Assembly (NCBI GenBank): GCA_902612125.1
Contig: CACMBV010000023.1
Location: 1 to 37,707, forward strand
DNA length: 37,707 bases
Direction of reading: 5' to 3'
Origin: an uncultured Verrucomicrobiota bacterium
Lineage (GTDB): Bacteria; Verrucomicrobiota; Verrucomicrobiia; Opitutales; Seribacteraceae
Shown here: in pieces, positions 1 through 7,530 of the stretch
Layout: the number at the start of each line of letters is the position of its first letter
How positions within the stretch are numbered: position 1 is the first letter of the stretch
Position numbers and translations under genes: made by a program
The notes under the pieces: model-generated
Seen by the model: the letters and a program-made list of their open reading frames with translations, nothing else
Told to the model about the DNA's origin: nothing
Database searches by the model: none

Positions 1-1
1 T

Positions 2-307
2 ATCCAAACCCTCACCGGCCTGAGCAGCTTCGAAATTGTGGAGTCCATTGATTTTCAGTTGGACGAATGGTCCGAGCATGCGATTGATTATTGTTCCAAC
101 ACTGGATGCAAGGTGGATGACATTTTCCTGACCATCGAAAAACATGGCATGACCCACGAGGATATTGTAAAGCTGGAAAATCTCTCCGATCGTAAAGTGC
201 TTAACAACCTAGACGGAGGATTCCGTCACCTTGAGCGGAATAACCGTAATGATGTGATTGATTATATGAACAGCTTTGCAGACCTTTTAGAAAAAGCTGA
301 TGCCTGA
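2..307 (+). CDS. C-terminal part of an unrecognised protein (cut by window edge)
   Basis: The reading frame is open from the first bases of the window to a TGA at 305-307, giving 101 residues. An internal GTG at position 38 could be a start, but the frame stays open and protein-like upstream of it, so the gene probably begins outside the window. The visible part is acidic, with no signal peptide or membrane segment. It looks helical, with motifs such as DDIFLTIEKHGMTHEDIV and a C-terminal helix rich in N, D and E. I do not recognise a family. A possible hairpin terminator follows at 361-391. Confidence 0.6.
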   Translation: MQTLTGLSSFEIVESIDFQLDEWSEHAIDYCSNTGCKVDDIFLTIEKHGMTHEDIVKLENLSDRKVLNNLDGGFRHLERNNRNDVIDYMNSFADLLEKADA

Positions 308-361
308 AGGGCAATATTCTGGTTTCCCCGCCCTTTCGAAAAGTATTTTATAATCAAAGAT

Positions 362-391
362 TTTTCCTGCTTGCGGGGAAAATATTTTTTT
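362..391 (+). terminator. Possible hairpin terminator or attenuator
   Basis: TTTTCC at 362-367 can pair with GGAAAA at 377-382 across a short GC-containing loop, and a run of seven T follows at 385-391. It could end transcription of the gene finishing at 307. It lies only 8 bases before the ATG at 400, so any transcript of the next gene that starts upstream must pass through it, and it could act as an attenuator. The stem is short, so this is a weak call. Confidence 0.35.
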
Positions 392-399
392 GGACAGTA

Positions 400-1449
400 A
401 TGAACATGAAATTACTGGTTTTATTTTTCCTTTACGCTTTTACTTATCTCGATCTACTCAGTGCACCGAGAAACTTCGCGGGAACTTACCTTACTGGAAA
501 TGACCCTGAGATCCCTTTTGAGTTTCATTTACAGGGAGAATATAAAAGTCAGGAAATGGGTGCCCAAGTGATCTCTCTGGGTAAAGGTGAATTCCATGTG
601 GTCGTCTATCCCGGTGGTCTCCCGGGTGCTGGATGGGATGGGAAGAACAAAAGCCTGATACACGGTAAACTGAGTGGAAAAAAGGTCAAACTTTCACCTG
701 CCATCGGACAACGAAAATATCTGGCTGGACCCGCTGGTCAATTCAGTGCAACCCGTCAATTTCCTCCCGTTGGTCATAAATTATACAGCGGAAACATAAC
801 TGGGAAAAAATTAACCCTTCTCGAAGGCGATCAAATAAGGACCCTGAAAAAGATTTTTCGCAAGAGCCCGACCCTAAGTAAAAAACCTCCCCAGAATGCA
901 ATCGTTCTTTTCGATGGCACAAACAAAAAAGAATTTCAGGGAGGACGACTTGACAAACAGACTAAACTACTCAATACGGATGGTAAAGATATTCGAACAG
1001 TCCAAAAGTTTTCCAATTACAATCTTCACCTCGAATTCATGCTCCCATTCAGACCCGCAGCCCGTGGTCAGGGGCGAGGAAACAGTGGACTGTATCAAAT
1101 TGACATGTATGAAAACCAGATTCTTGATTCTTTTGGTTTGGAAGGACTGCATAATGAGTGTGGTGGTATTTACTCGATTAAGGATTCAAAAGTAAACGCC
1201 TGCCTTCCTCCGTTATCCTGGCAAACTTATGATGTTAATTTCACCAATGCAGTGGCCAAAAATGGAAAAAAAATTAAAAACGCACGGTTAACGGCCCGGC
1301 TCAATGGCATTCTTATTCACGACAATTTTGAAATCCCTCACAAAACCGGAGGATCCAGACCTGATGCGGAGGGCACGGCTGGCCCGATTAAGCTGCAAGG
1401 GCACGGGAACCCCCTCCAATTCAGGAATATCTGGATTCTGGAAAAATAA
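400..1449 (+). CDS. Secreted DUF1080 (3-keto-disaccharide hydrolase fold) protein
   Basis: A 349-residue protein with an N-terminal signal peptide (hydrophobic stretch at residues 4-20, likely cleavage near LLSA). Residues about 25-150 form an N-terminal region with the pattern GAQVISLGKGEFHVVVYPGG and a following GWDGKNK, as seen in planctomycete and verrucomicrobial DUF1080 proteins. The DUF1080 jelly-roll begins at IVLFDGTN (about residue 167) and ends with LQFRNIWI. Family members bind or hydrolyse sugars, some acting on 3-keto-glycosides; the substrate here is unknown. It is likely periplasmic or surface located. The ATG at 400 (MNMK) is chosen because the signal peptide starts there; an ATG at 406 is an alternative. 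The ribosome-binding site is weak. Confidence 0.9.
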   Translation: MNMKLLVLFFLYAFTYLDLLSAPRNFAGTYLTGNDPEIPFEFHLQGEYKSQEMGAQVISLGKGEFHVVVYPGGLPGAGWDGKNKSLIHGKLSGKKVKLSPAIGQRKYLAGPAGQFSATRQFPPVGHKLYSGNITGKKLTLLEGDQIRTLKKIFRKSPTLSKKPPQNAIVLFDGTNKKEFQGGRLDKQTKLLNTDGKDIRTVQKFSNYNLHLEFMLPFRPAARGQGRGNSGLYQIDMYENQILDSFGLEGLHNECGGIYSIKDSKVNACLPPLSWQTYDVNFTNAVAKNGKKIKNARLTARLNGILIHDNFEIPHKTGGSRPDAEGTAGPIKLQGHGNPLQFRNIWILEK

Positions 1450-1614
1450 AATTCCAATTTTGCATATTAGAAATGCTAACATCCCTTTTCGAAGGAATAA
1501 GTAAAAAGAGCAGTTAAAAAATAGTTATCCTCAGATCAAAATCGATTTCATTCAGACAGTTTAACCCCAGAGAAGTTAAAAATTATAAAATTTAATAATA
1601 CATTTAGCTATCTA

Positions 1615-1643
1615 GTGCAATTAATTATATTATATGTTATAAT
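1615..1643 (+). promoter_or_regulatory. Candidate sigma-70-type promoter for the 1650 gene
   Basis: A perfect TATAAT lies at 1638-1643 in a very AT-rich stretch. A poor -35 candidate, GTGCAA, sits at 1615-1620 with 17-bp spacing. The expected start of transcription falls at about 1650, on the GTG that begins the next reading frame, so the mRNA would be leaderless. AT-rich DNA produces TATAAT by chance, so confidence is modest. Confidence 0.35.
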
Positions 1644-1649
1644 GTTATT

Positions 1650-2219
1650 GTGGTCAGAAAAATTAAGAAAAAAGCGGATACACCCATTTCCATTGGTGAC
1701 AAGATAATCGAAAAGATAAAAACGCAATCCCACAAACGGATCGGTGAGGTTCTGTTCATACGGGAAGGTAAAGTCCCAAGGGCTGAAATCCTTGAATTGA
1801 ATCGGTATGACCTGACCCCTCTCAAGTCAAGTGATTTGCAAAAAAATAAGACATTTAGTTTGCCCATTTCTCAATGCAAACCTCTCAATATGTTTCGTTA
1901 TCATGACAAAATGCGTTTTAAACTTGGGGATGTAATTCAAAGAAATATTCAGGGAAGAATAAGATTCGGATCAATAGTCGGTTTTGTACACCCTGATGGT
2001 TTGTATTCTGAATCATACGAAAAGGGACATAATGGAAATGACCTCTTGGAATGTGTTGAAATTTCCGGGAGAGCAGGTCTGCCAAGAAAACTCGACGCAG
2101 AGGGAAACCCGAAAATTTTTATCGCAGAACCGGAAAAATGTAAACCTTGCGAAATATTACCAATGGATCACAACGGAGGGGTACGAATTAAAAACTATTG
2201 GGAAATCAAAAATTCGTAA
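1650..2219 (+). CDS. Unrecognised 189-residue protein
   Basis: Starts at GTG 1650 (VRKIKKKAD...) and ends at TAA 2217-2219. The N-terminus is strongly basic, and there is no signal peptide or membrane segment, so it is probably cytoplasmic. The middle has alternating hydrophobic and basic segments (FKLGDVIQRNIQGRIRFGSIVGFV). Near the C-terminus, EKCKPC is the only cysteine pair close together. I do not recognise a family. No Shine-Dalgarno sequence is visible, but a TATAAT box 7 bp upstream suggests a leaderless transcript. No ATG occurs before residue 80, so a later start would lose much of the protein. The neighbour on the right converges on it. Confidence 0.65.
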   Translation: MVRKIKKKADTPISIGDKIIEKIKTQSHKRIGEVLFIREGKVPRAEILELNRYDLTPLKSSDLQKNKTFSLPISQCKPLNMFRYHDKMRFKLGDVIQRNIQGRIRFGSIVGFVHPDGLYSESYEKGHNGNDLLECVEISGRAGLPRKLDAEGNPKIFIAEPEKCKPCEILPMDHNGGVRIKNYWEIKNS

Positions 2220-2252
2220 AAAAAGGTGCGTGCCAAATGAATGACACGCACC
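2218..2252 (-). terminator. Rho-independent terminator for the minus-strand gene ending at 2445
   Basis: GGTGCGTG at 2225-2232 and CACGCACC at 2245-2252 form a perfect 8-bp GC-rich stem with a 12-nt loop. Read on the minus strand, the stem is followed by seven T (A-run at 2218-2224). It therefore fits a terminator for the small minus-strand gene that ends at 2445, about 190 bp away. The T-run overlaps the TAA of the convergent plus-strand gene. Positions 2253-2444 hold a second weak inverted repeat (CATGG/CCATG at about 2254-2271) and nothing else I can support. Confidence 0.7.
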
Positions 2253-2444
2253 CCATGGTTGTTAATCCATGAAACCCTTTCCTCTAATTCATTGATTTGC
2301 AATTTAGGTGCCAACTTCTGAAATTTTCAAAGATGAACATTTTTTATTCTCCTTTTGAGCTTAACGACTCAAACTATTAAATAATAAAATAAGCCAGTCG
2401 TTGAGATACGCGGAGGTGCTCATTTATTAACGGATACTATTATC

Positions 2445-2744
2445 TTACCAGTCGCGGATCAAGACATCCCAATATTTATCCAAGCTTTCTGCATCCGGAA
2501 ATGACTTGGCTACCATCGCACTGTCGCTCTGCGCGTCATGAAAATAAAATATAATTTTATTCTCTGCCTGATTTTTTTTAAACAGGTAGACTTGGGATTT
2601 ATTAATGCAAACTTGCTGGCCTTTCTCATCAACGCCCGCCTTGATTACCTTCAACTTGGCTTCTGACTGATTAAAAAATGACCCCATCAGAAAGCTCGTC
2701 ATCACCAATATAATAATACCAATCAACTTTTTATCTTTTTTCAT
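2445..2744 (-). CDS. Small exported or membrane-anchored protein, unknown function
   Basis: I place the start at ATG 2744 (MKKDKKLIG...), giving 99 residues. GGAAGG lies 7 bases upstream of this ATG; for the in-frame ATG at 2750 the same site would be too close. The N-terminus is a classic signal peptide or anchor: basic MKKDKK, then a hydrophobic stretch IIILVMTSFLMGSF, then NQSEA. The mature part is about 70 residues and includes a single cysteine, aromatic motifs IIFYFHDAQ and a C-terminal KYWDVLIRDW. I do not recognise a family. It is probably periplasmic or surface exposed, and is transcribed alone, divergently from the GNAT gene. Confidence 0.7.
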   Translation of the reverse strand: MKKDKKLIGIIILVMTSFLMGSFFNQSEAKLKVIKAGVDEKGQQVCINKSQVYLFKKNQAENKIIFYFHDAQSDSAMVAKSFPDAESLDKYWDVLIRDW

Positions 2745-2891
2745 GTCCATCCTTCCACAAGAGTCTAACTTAATATTAAAAGCCATTTCTGGAAATTAAG
2801 CAAAGATAAATACATTTTTTCCTGTTTCTTTGGTTTACCAGTTTGAATATAGACCCTTGTAACTCCTATCAAAATCAGGCAAAACAATCCG

Positions 2892-3389
2892 GTGAATTGG
2901 TTTAACGCATTTCATTTTACAAGATTTTCTCATGATTATACGGATACGATTTTATCATGGATTAAGGGAGAGAAAGACCGTGTCTTATGGTCCGGCAATT
3001 CCTTTTCTGGAGGTCTCAATCACCAACGATTCAAACACCATTTAAAGAGAAAAGATCTTTTTGCCTTTCAACTACTGGACTCCGAGAAAAATATTCATGC
3101 CTACGGAGAAGTTGTGCTTCAAGCAATAGACAGGGCCACCCTTTGCAGAATCATAGTTGATCCCCAAATTCGGGGAAAAGGTTTGGGTAAGTTCTTTTGC
3201 CAAAAGTTAATCATGGAAGTCAAGGCTTGGGGTGTGATAAGACAAATATCACTCAACACCCTTACCAGCAATAATCCCGCCTTGAAGTGTTACAGACGCT
3301 TGGGTTTTAGACAGGAATCAATCAAGAAAAGAAGTAGACAGATTGGTAACACATGGCACGACCTAATCTTCATGTCACTTTCTCTCTAA
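2892..3389 (+). CDS. GNAT-family N-acetyltransferase
   Basis: A 165-residue protein with a single GNAT domain. The acetyl-CoA binding motif A is clear as RIIVDPQIRGKGLGKFF (about residues 88-104), followed by ISLNTLTSNNPALKCYRRLGF, the usual motif B region with the N-x-x-A-x-x-x-Y pattern. It should transfer an acetyl group from acetyl-CoA to an amine; the substrate cannot be told. The start is GTG 2892, with no good Shine-Dalgarno site. It stands alone between a divergent small exported protein and a membrane protein in the same direction 137 bp downstream. Confidence 0.85.
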   Translation: MNWFNAFHFTRFSHDYTDTILSWIKGEKDRVLWSGNSFSGGLNHQRFKHHLKRKDLFAFQLLDSEKNIHAYGEVVLQAIDRATLCRIIVDPQIRGKGLGKFFCQKLIMEVKAWGVIRQISLNTLTSNNPALKCYRRLGFRQESIKKRSRQIGNTWHDLIFMSLSL

Positions 3390-3526
3390 TTTTGATAAAA
3401 TGCATTTTGTATTGTAAATTTATAGAGTCCATAAAAATTAACTATTTTTTGGTCGTCAGTCAGTAAGTTTCCACAAAAATGAAGGCTATGATTGTAATCA
3501 GGTGATCAATCTATTATAAGATTCCT

Positions 3527-4135
3527 GTGAATAAATCCTCAATTTCTACAAATCTCAGCGGTAAATCAATTCTTTGGTTTGGCTTGATACTGATTTTTAT
3601 TGGTATTTCCCGACACCTGCCTATTGACCATCCCAGTCTTTTTAATTTTTCCCCGACCCTCGCCATTTTTCTAATTTCCGGGGCTTATCTGAAAGGTAAA
3701 TACGCTTTCCTTTTTCCTATCGTTGGAATTATTCTCACCGATCTGACCTTAAATCCGAATTACGGAGTTAACTTATTTGAGCCATTCATGATAGTTACAA
3801 TTATGTCTTACTTTTTGATTTTCTTTTTCGGCAAAAAGATAGGAAATCAACGCACTACGCCTGTGATTTTAGGAGCAGGTATTGCATCGGCCATCGCTTT
3901 CCATGTTATTACCTGCTCATTTTCGTGGATTTCAAACCCGGCCTACAACAAAACTTTTTACGGCTGGATACAATCACTTGTAATGGGAGAACCCGGCTAC
4001 GCTCCTTCCTACTTATTTTTACGAAACTCAGTTCTTAGCACCGCCCTTTTCACGGTTCTCTTTGCCTACCTTGCGAAAGGAATCGCACTTAAACAATCGT
4101 CTATCCGTTCCAAGGCAATCCTGCAAGCGAACTAG
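3527..4135 (+). CDS. DUF6580-type integral membrane protein
   Basis: A 202-residue, very hydrophobic protein with about five to six membrane segments. The family signature is visible as NFSPTLAIFLISGAYLKGK and IVGIILTDLTLN, with a later YAPSYLFLRNSVLSTALF. DUF6580 proteins resemble substrate-binding membrane components of energy-coupling transporters, but their substrate is not established. The start is GTG 3527 (M-N-K-S-S). It converges on the rRNA methyltransferase gene, and the two stop codons share the palindrome CTAG at 4132-4135. Confidence 0.75.
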   Translation: MNKSSISTNLSGKSILWFGLILIFIGISRHLPIDHPSLFNFSPTLAIFLISGAYLKGKYAFLFPIVGIILTDLTLNPNYGVNLFEPFMIVTIMSYFLIFFFGKKIGNQRTTPVILGAGIASAIAFHVITCSFSWISNPAYNKTFYGWIQSLVMGEPGYAPSYLFLRNSVLSTALFTVLFAYLAKGIALKQSSIRSKAILQAN

Positions 4136-4701
4136 GCAAGTCGCTGTCTTTTTGCCTCAAAAAGGCAGACTCCCGTAGCTACGGATACATTCAAACATTC
4201 CACTGTGCCATCCATCGGTATTTGAATGAGTTGATCGCACAAATCCGCGGTTAATCGCCGAATGCCAGTACCTTCAGCTCCCATGACCAAGGCGATTGAT
4301 CCTGAAAAGTCTACCTCGTATAGAGAATTTCTAGCCTGATCACTGGTACCCAAAAGAAAAATGCCCCGCTTTTTGAGCTCCCGTAAAGCACGGGCCAGAT
4401 TTCTCACCCTCATTATCGGGAGTGATTCAGCGGCCCCGGCGGCCACATGCCTAACCACTTCCGTCAGTCCAGTGGAACGGTCCGAGGGTAAAACCACCAA
4501 GTTAACCCCCGCTCCGTCAGCCGAACGCAGGCAAGCTCCAAGATTTCTCGGGTCCTGAACCTGATCCAGGATGAGAATGAAAGGATTTTCTTCTAGTGTC
4601 TCGAGGAAACGGAAACCTTCATCCTCGTCCAAGGTTGAAATACCACTGTTCGGATTTGAGTGAGTCTTCTTCCCCAGAGCTTTTGAATATCTTTTGGGCA
4701 C
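4132..4701 (-). CDS. TrmH/SpoU-family RNA 2'-O-methyltransferase (RlmB-like)
   Basis: A 189-residue SPOUT methyltransferase with all three family motifs: NLGACLRSADGAG (motif 1), ALVMGAEGTGIRRL (motif 2) and IPMDGTVECLNVSVATGV (motif 3). The closest pattern is RlmB, which methylates 23S rRNA G2251, but the N-terminal L30e-like RNA-binding domain is absent: RlmB is about 245 residues and here only about 40 residues precede the fold. The usual SLNVS is CLNVS. The start is GTG 4701, with an in-frame stop 15 bases upstream, so a longer N-terminus is not available in this frame. It lies 21 bp downstream of cysI and may be co-transcribed with it. Confidence 0.85.
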   Translation of the reverse strand: MPKRYSKALGKKTHSNPNSGISTLDEDEGFRFLETLEENPFILILDQVQDPRNLGACLRSADGAGVNLVVLPSDRSTGLTEVVRHVAAGAAESLPIMRVRNLARALRELKKRGIFLLGTSDQARNSLYEVDFSGSIALVMGAEGTGIRRLTADLCDQLIQIPMDGTVECLNVSVATGVCLFEAKRQRLA

Positions 4702-4722
4702 AAGGAATGCCTAGAATTACAA

Positions 4723-6417
4723 TTAATCGTGGAAGTCAGCCCCCTGAGTGGTCTCTTTCACATAATCTTTGCGAATACAAAAATCACCAAATCTCTCACT
4801 CTCGAATCGGTTCTTGGAGAAATCCTCCAGCACTGGACGCAATTCAGAAATAATTTCCTCATGAGGGATGGCTGGACGGTATAATTTATTCAAACGCATT
4901 CCATCCAGACCTGCTCCCAGATAAAGGTTATATTTACCCGGAGATTTTCCGACTAGTCCGATTTCACCAAGGTAGGGTCTTCCGCATCCATTTGGGCAAC
5001 CTGTGGAACGAATCGCAATGGATTCATCCCGAAGGCCCAATTTGTCAATCATATCATCCAATTCATCGATTAAAGTGGGCAAATACCTTTCGCTCTCAGC
5101 CAAGGCCAAACTACATGTTGGAAGGGCCGTGCAGGAAATCGAATTTAAGCGAAGGGCCGATAAACTTAAGGAATCTGTAACCTCAAATTTGTGAAGGATT
5201 TTCTCAATGGCCATTTTAGAGATGGTTGTGACTCTGGCTATTACGAGATTTTGATTCGCCGTCAGACGGAATTCACAATCAATATCCTGGGCAATCTGCC
5301 TGACCGCCGCCTTGGCTTTACCCCGTAGACGACCGCCTTCCACAAATAAACCATAAGTCCAGTGTCCGTCATTATCCTGATTCCATCCATAACGGTCGGT
5401 GGTCGATTCAAAATAAAAATCCTTGGTTGGCTCAAGGCTCCACCCTAATCGTTGGTTAAGTTCTTCCTTAAACCATTCCACCCCACGGTCTTCAATGGTG
5501 TATTTTAAACGGGCATGACGACGGTCTGATCGGTCTCCATGATCTCTTTGTATTTTAACCACTTCCTCGGATACCTGAATTACTTGTTCTGGAGTACAGA
5601 ACCCGATCACATCGGCTAATCTCGGGAAGGTGGCCAATTTTCCGTGAGTCATACCTAGACCACCACCCACCAAAACATTGTATCCGATAATTTTATCACC
5701 CTCAGCAATCCCCACGAACCCGAGACAATTTGAAAAGACATCCACATCGTTCCGAGGCGGAAGGGCCACGGCTATTTTGAACTTTCTTGGCAGATAGGTT
5801 TTACCATAAATCGGTTCAACAACTGATTCTCCAATCGCCGTTTTTTCTCCATCTAACCAGATTTCAGCATATGCGGAGGTTTGAGGTGTTAAATGATCAT
5901 GAATTTGCTGGGCGATATCCAGTGCCTGGCCATGCAGTTCTGATTCAAATGGGTTCGCCGGGCTCATAACATTCCGATTAACATCTCCACAAGCAGCTAA
6001 AGTATCCAAAAGCGTATCATTAATTTCCTTCATGGTCTGCTTCAAATTACGCTTAAGAATCCCATGCAGTTGAAACGCCTGTCGAGTGGTTAACTTGAGC
6101 GTACCGTCTGCGAATTTGCCGGAGAGATCGTCAATGCCTATCCATTGCTGGGGAGTACATACGCCCCCAGGCACGCGGACTCTGATCATAAAAGAGAAGG
6201 CTTTTTCCTTCTTCTCCTTAATCAGGCTCATGCGTTTATCCCGGTCGTCTTGGAGATAGGTGCCGTGAAATTTTGTCAGCTGTGCGTCAGATGCCGGAAT
6301 ACTTCCGGTACTATCATCAAGTAAACTTTCCGAAATGCTTCCACGCAGGTAATTGCTTTCTTCTTTGATCCCCTCATTCGCTGAGAGTTTCTTAGGTTTA
6401 TTTGGATCAGAAATCAT
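4723..6417 (-). CDS. cysI: Sulfite reductase hemoprotein beta subunit (assimilatory)
   Basis: A 564-residue siroheme/Fe4S4 reductase, the normal length for CysI (about 570). The N-terminal half carries RVRVPGGVCTPQQWIGIDD and DGTLKLTTRQAFQLHGILKR, followed by GDVNRNV, all typical of CysI. The four cluster/siroheme cysteines are present as C429-x5-C435 (CTALPTC) and C474-x3-C478 (TGCPNGCGRPYLGEIG). It reduces sulfite to sulfide in the cytoplasm for cysteine synthesis. NADPH electrons normally come from CysJ; no cysJ or other sulfur-assimilation gene is in this window. A ferredoxin-linked relative remains possible. The start is ATG 6415-6417. It sits between tsaD (61 bp upstream) and the methyltransferase gene (21 bp downstream). 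Confidence 0.92.
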   Translation of the reverse strand: MISDPNKPKKLSANEGIKEESNYLRGSISESLLDDSTGSIPASDAQLTKFHGTYLQDDRDKRMSLIKEKKEKAFSFMIRVRVPGGVCTPQQWIGIDDLSGKFADGTLKLTTRQAFQLHGILKRNLKQTMKEINDTLLDTLAACGDVNRNVMSPANPFESELHGQALDIAQQIHDHLTPQTSAYAEIWLDGEKTAIGESVVEPIYGKTYLPRKFKIAVALPPRNDVDVFSNCLGFVGIAEGDKIIGYNVLVGGGLGMTHGKLATFPRLADVIGFCTPEQVIQVSEEVVKIQRDHGDRSDRRHARLKYTIEDRGVEWFKEELNQRLGWSLEPTKDFYFESTTDRYGWNQDNDGHWTYGLFVEGGRLRGKAKAAVRQIAQDIDCEFRLTANQNLVIARVTTISKMAIEKILHKFEVTDSLSLSALRLNSISCTALPTCSLALAESERYLPTLIDELDDMIDKLGLRDESIAIRSTGCPNGCGRPYLGEIGLVGKSPGKYNLYLGAGLDGMRLNKLYRPAIPHEEIISELRPVLEDFSKNRFESERFGDFCIRKDYVKETTQGADFHD

Positions 6418-6478
6418 ACCAGTTCAGTATGACAGGTTTGTGAAAAGAGGCAAGAGGTGCCATGGACAATATTTATGA

Positions 6479-7513
6479 TCAGTTGGGTAGATCCGTAATC
6501 TTTAAATTTGGATTGAAGGTAAGTTGCTGTGAATCATTTGCCCAGACACCTTTCGGGTCAAGCAAAGCAGCGTATGCGATCATGGAGGCATTATCTCCCG
6601 TGTGTTTGCGTTGGGCCGGAAGAAAGAGGACTTCTCTTTTTTGGCAAATTTTGGCTAGATCGTCCCTTATCTTTTGGTTATTTGCCACTCCTCCAGACAA
6701 ACCCAAAGACCGGTAGCGTTGCCCAGTCATAACTTTTTCCGTTGTTTTCACTAGTTGATCAAAAGCAGCCTCTTGGTAGGAGGAACAAAGATCGGCAAAA
6801 CGGTTCGCCACCTCGGAATCTGACATTTTTTTAAGTCTGTAAAGAAGGCTTGTCTTCAACCCTGAAAAACTGAACCGCAAATCATTTTTTTTGGAGAGAA
6901 AACGGGGAAAATCGAACGCTTTTGGATCACCACTCATGGCATATTTCTCAAGCTCTGGAGCTCCTGGGTATGCCATGCCAAGAAGTTTCGCTCCCTTGTC
7001 CAGGCATTCCCCCACAGCATCATCCACCGTCTTGGCAAGAAGACTTATGCTAAGATCTTCATGGATTTCGAAAAGCAAAGTATTTCCGCCCGACACTAGA
7101 AGCCCAAGGTGGGGAAAGAAGTCGGACTTTTCGCATTCGTTTAGGTTATCCAATTGCATAAAAGGAGAGTAGGCATGACCACGAAGATGATTCACTCCCC
7201 GGACCGGGATATCCCAGCGCAATGAAAGGGTTTTGGCTAGGGTGATTCCCACTCCCAGACAACCGGCAAGCCCCGGGCCACAGGTTACTGCAATTGAATC
7301 CAATCCATCCGGTATGGGAACTTCAGTCCTGATAACATCGAGCAAGGGGAAAAAGTTTTGTAAGTGCTCACCAACTGCCAAATCAGGAACAACTCCACCA
7401 TACTCTGCATGTTTGGTAATTTGCGAGTGTACCCATTCCCCTTTAATTCGACCATTCCGATTAACCACCGCAATCGCAGATTCATCGCAAGAACTTTCGA
7501 TTCCCAAAATCAT
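6479..7513 (-). CDS. tsaD: tRNA N6-adenosine threonylcarbamoyltransferase
   Basis: A 344-residue TsaD, the normal length. It begins MILGIESSCDESAIAVV, the family signature, and has HAEYGGVVPDLA near residue 35. The metal-binding pair is H109-x3-H113 (NHLRGHAYSP), and the C-terminal metal aspartate lies in KHTGDNASMIAYAA (about residue 307). With TsaB and TsaE it transfers the threonylcarbamoyl group to A37 of ANN-decoding tRNAs. The motif usually read as PExAxRxH is PDLAVGEH here, a mild divergence. The gene starts 17 bp downstream of the protease gene and is probably co-transcribed with it. Confidence 0.95.
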   Translation of the reverse strand: MILGIESSCDESAIAVVNRNGRIKGEWVHSQITKHAEYGGVVPDLAVGEHLQNFFPLLDVIRTEVPIPDGLDSIAVTCGPGLAGCLGVGITLAKTLSLRWDIPVRGVNHLRGHAYSPFMQLDNLNECEKSDFFPHLGLLVSGGNTLLFEIHEDLSISLLAKTVDDAVGECLDKGAKLLGMAYPGAPELEKYAMSGDPKAFDFPRFLSKKNDLRFSFSGLKTSLLYRLKKMSDSEVANRFADLCSSYQEAAFDQLVKTTEKVMTGQRYRSLGLSGGVANNQKIRDDLAKICQKREVLFLPAQRKHTGDNASMIAYAALLDPKGVWANDSQQLTFNPNLKITDLPN

Positions 7514-7530
7514 TTCTAGTTAATCGAATA

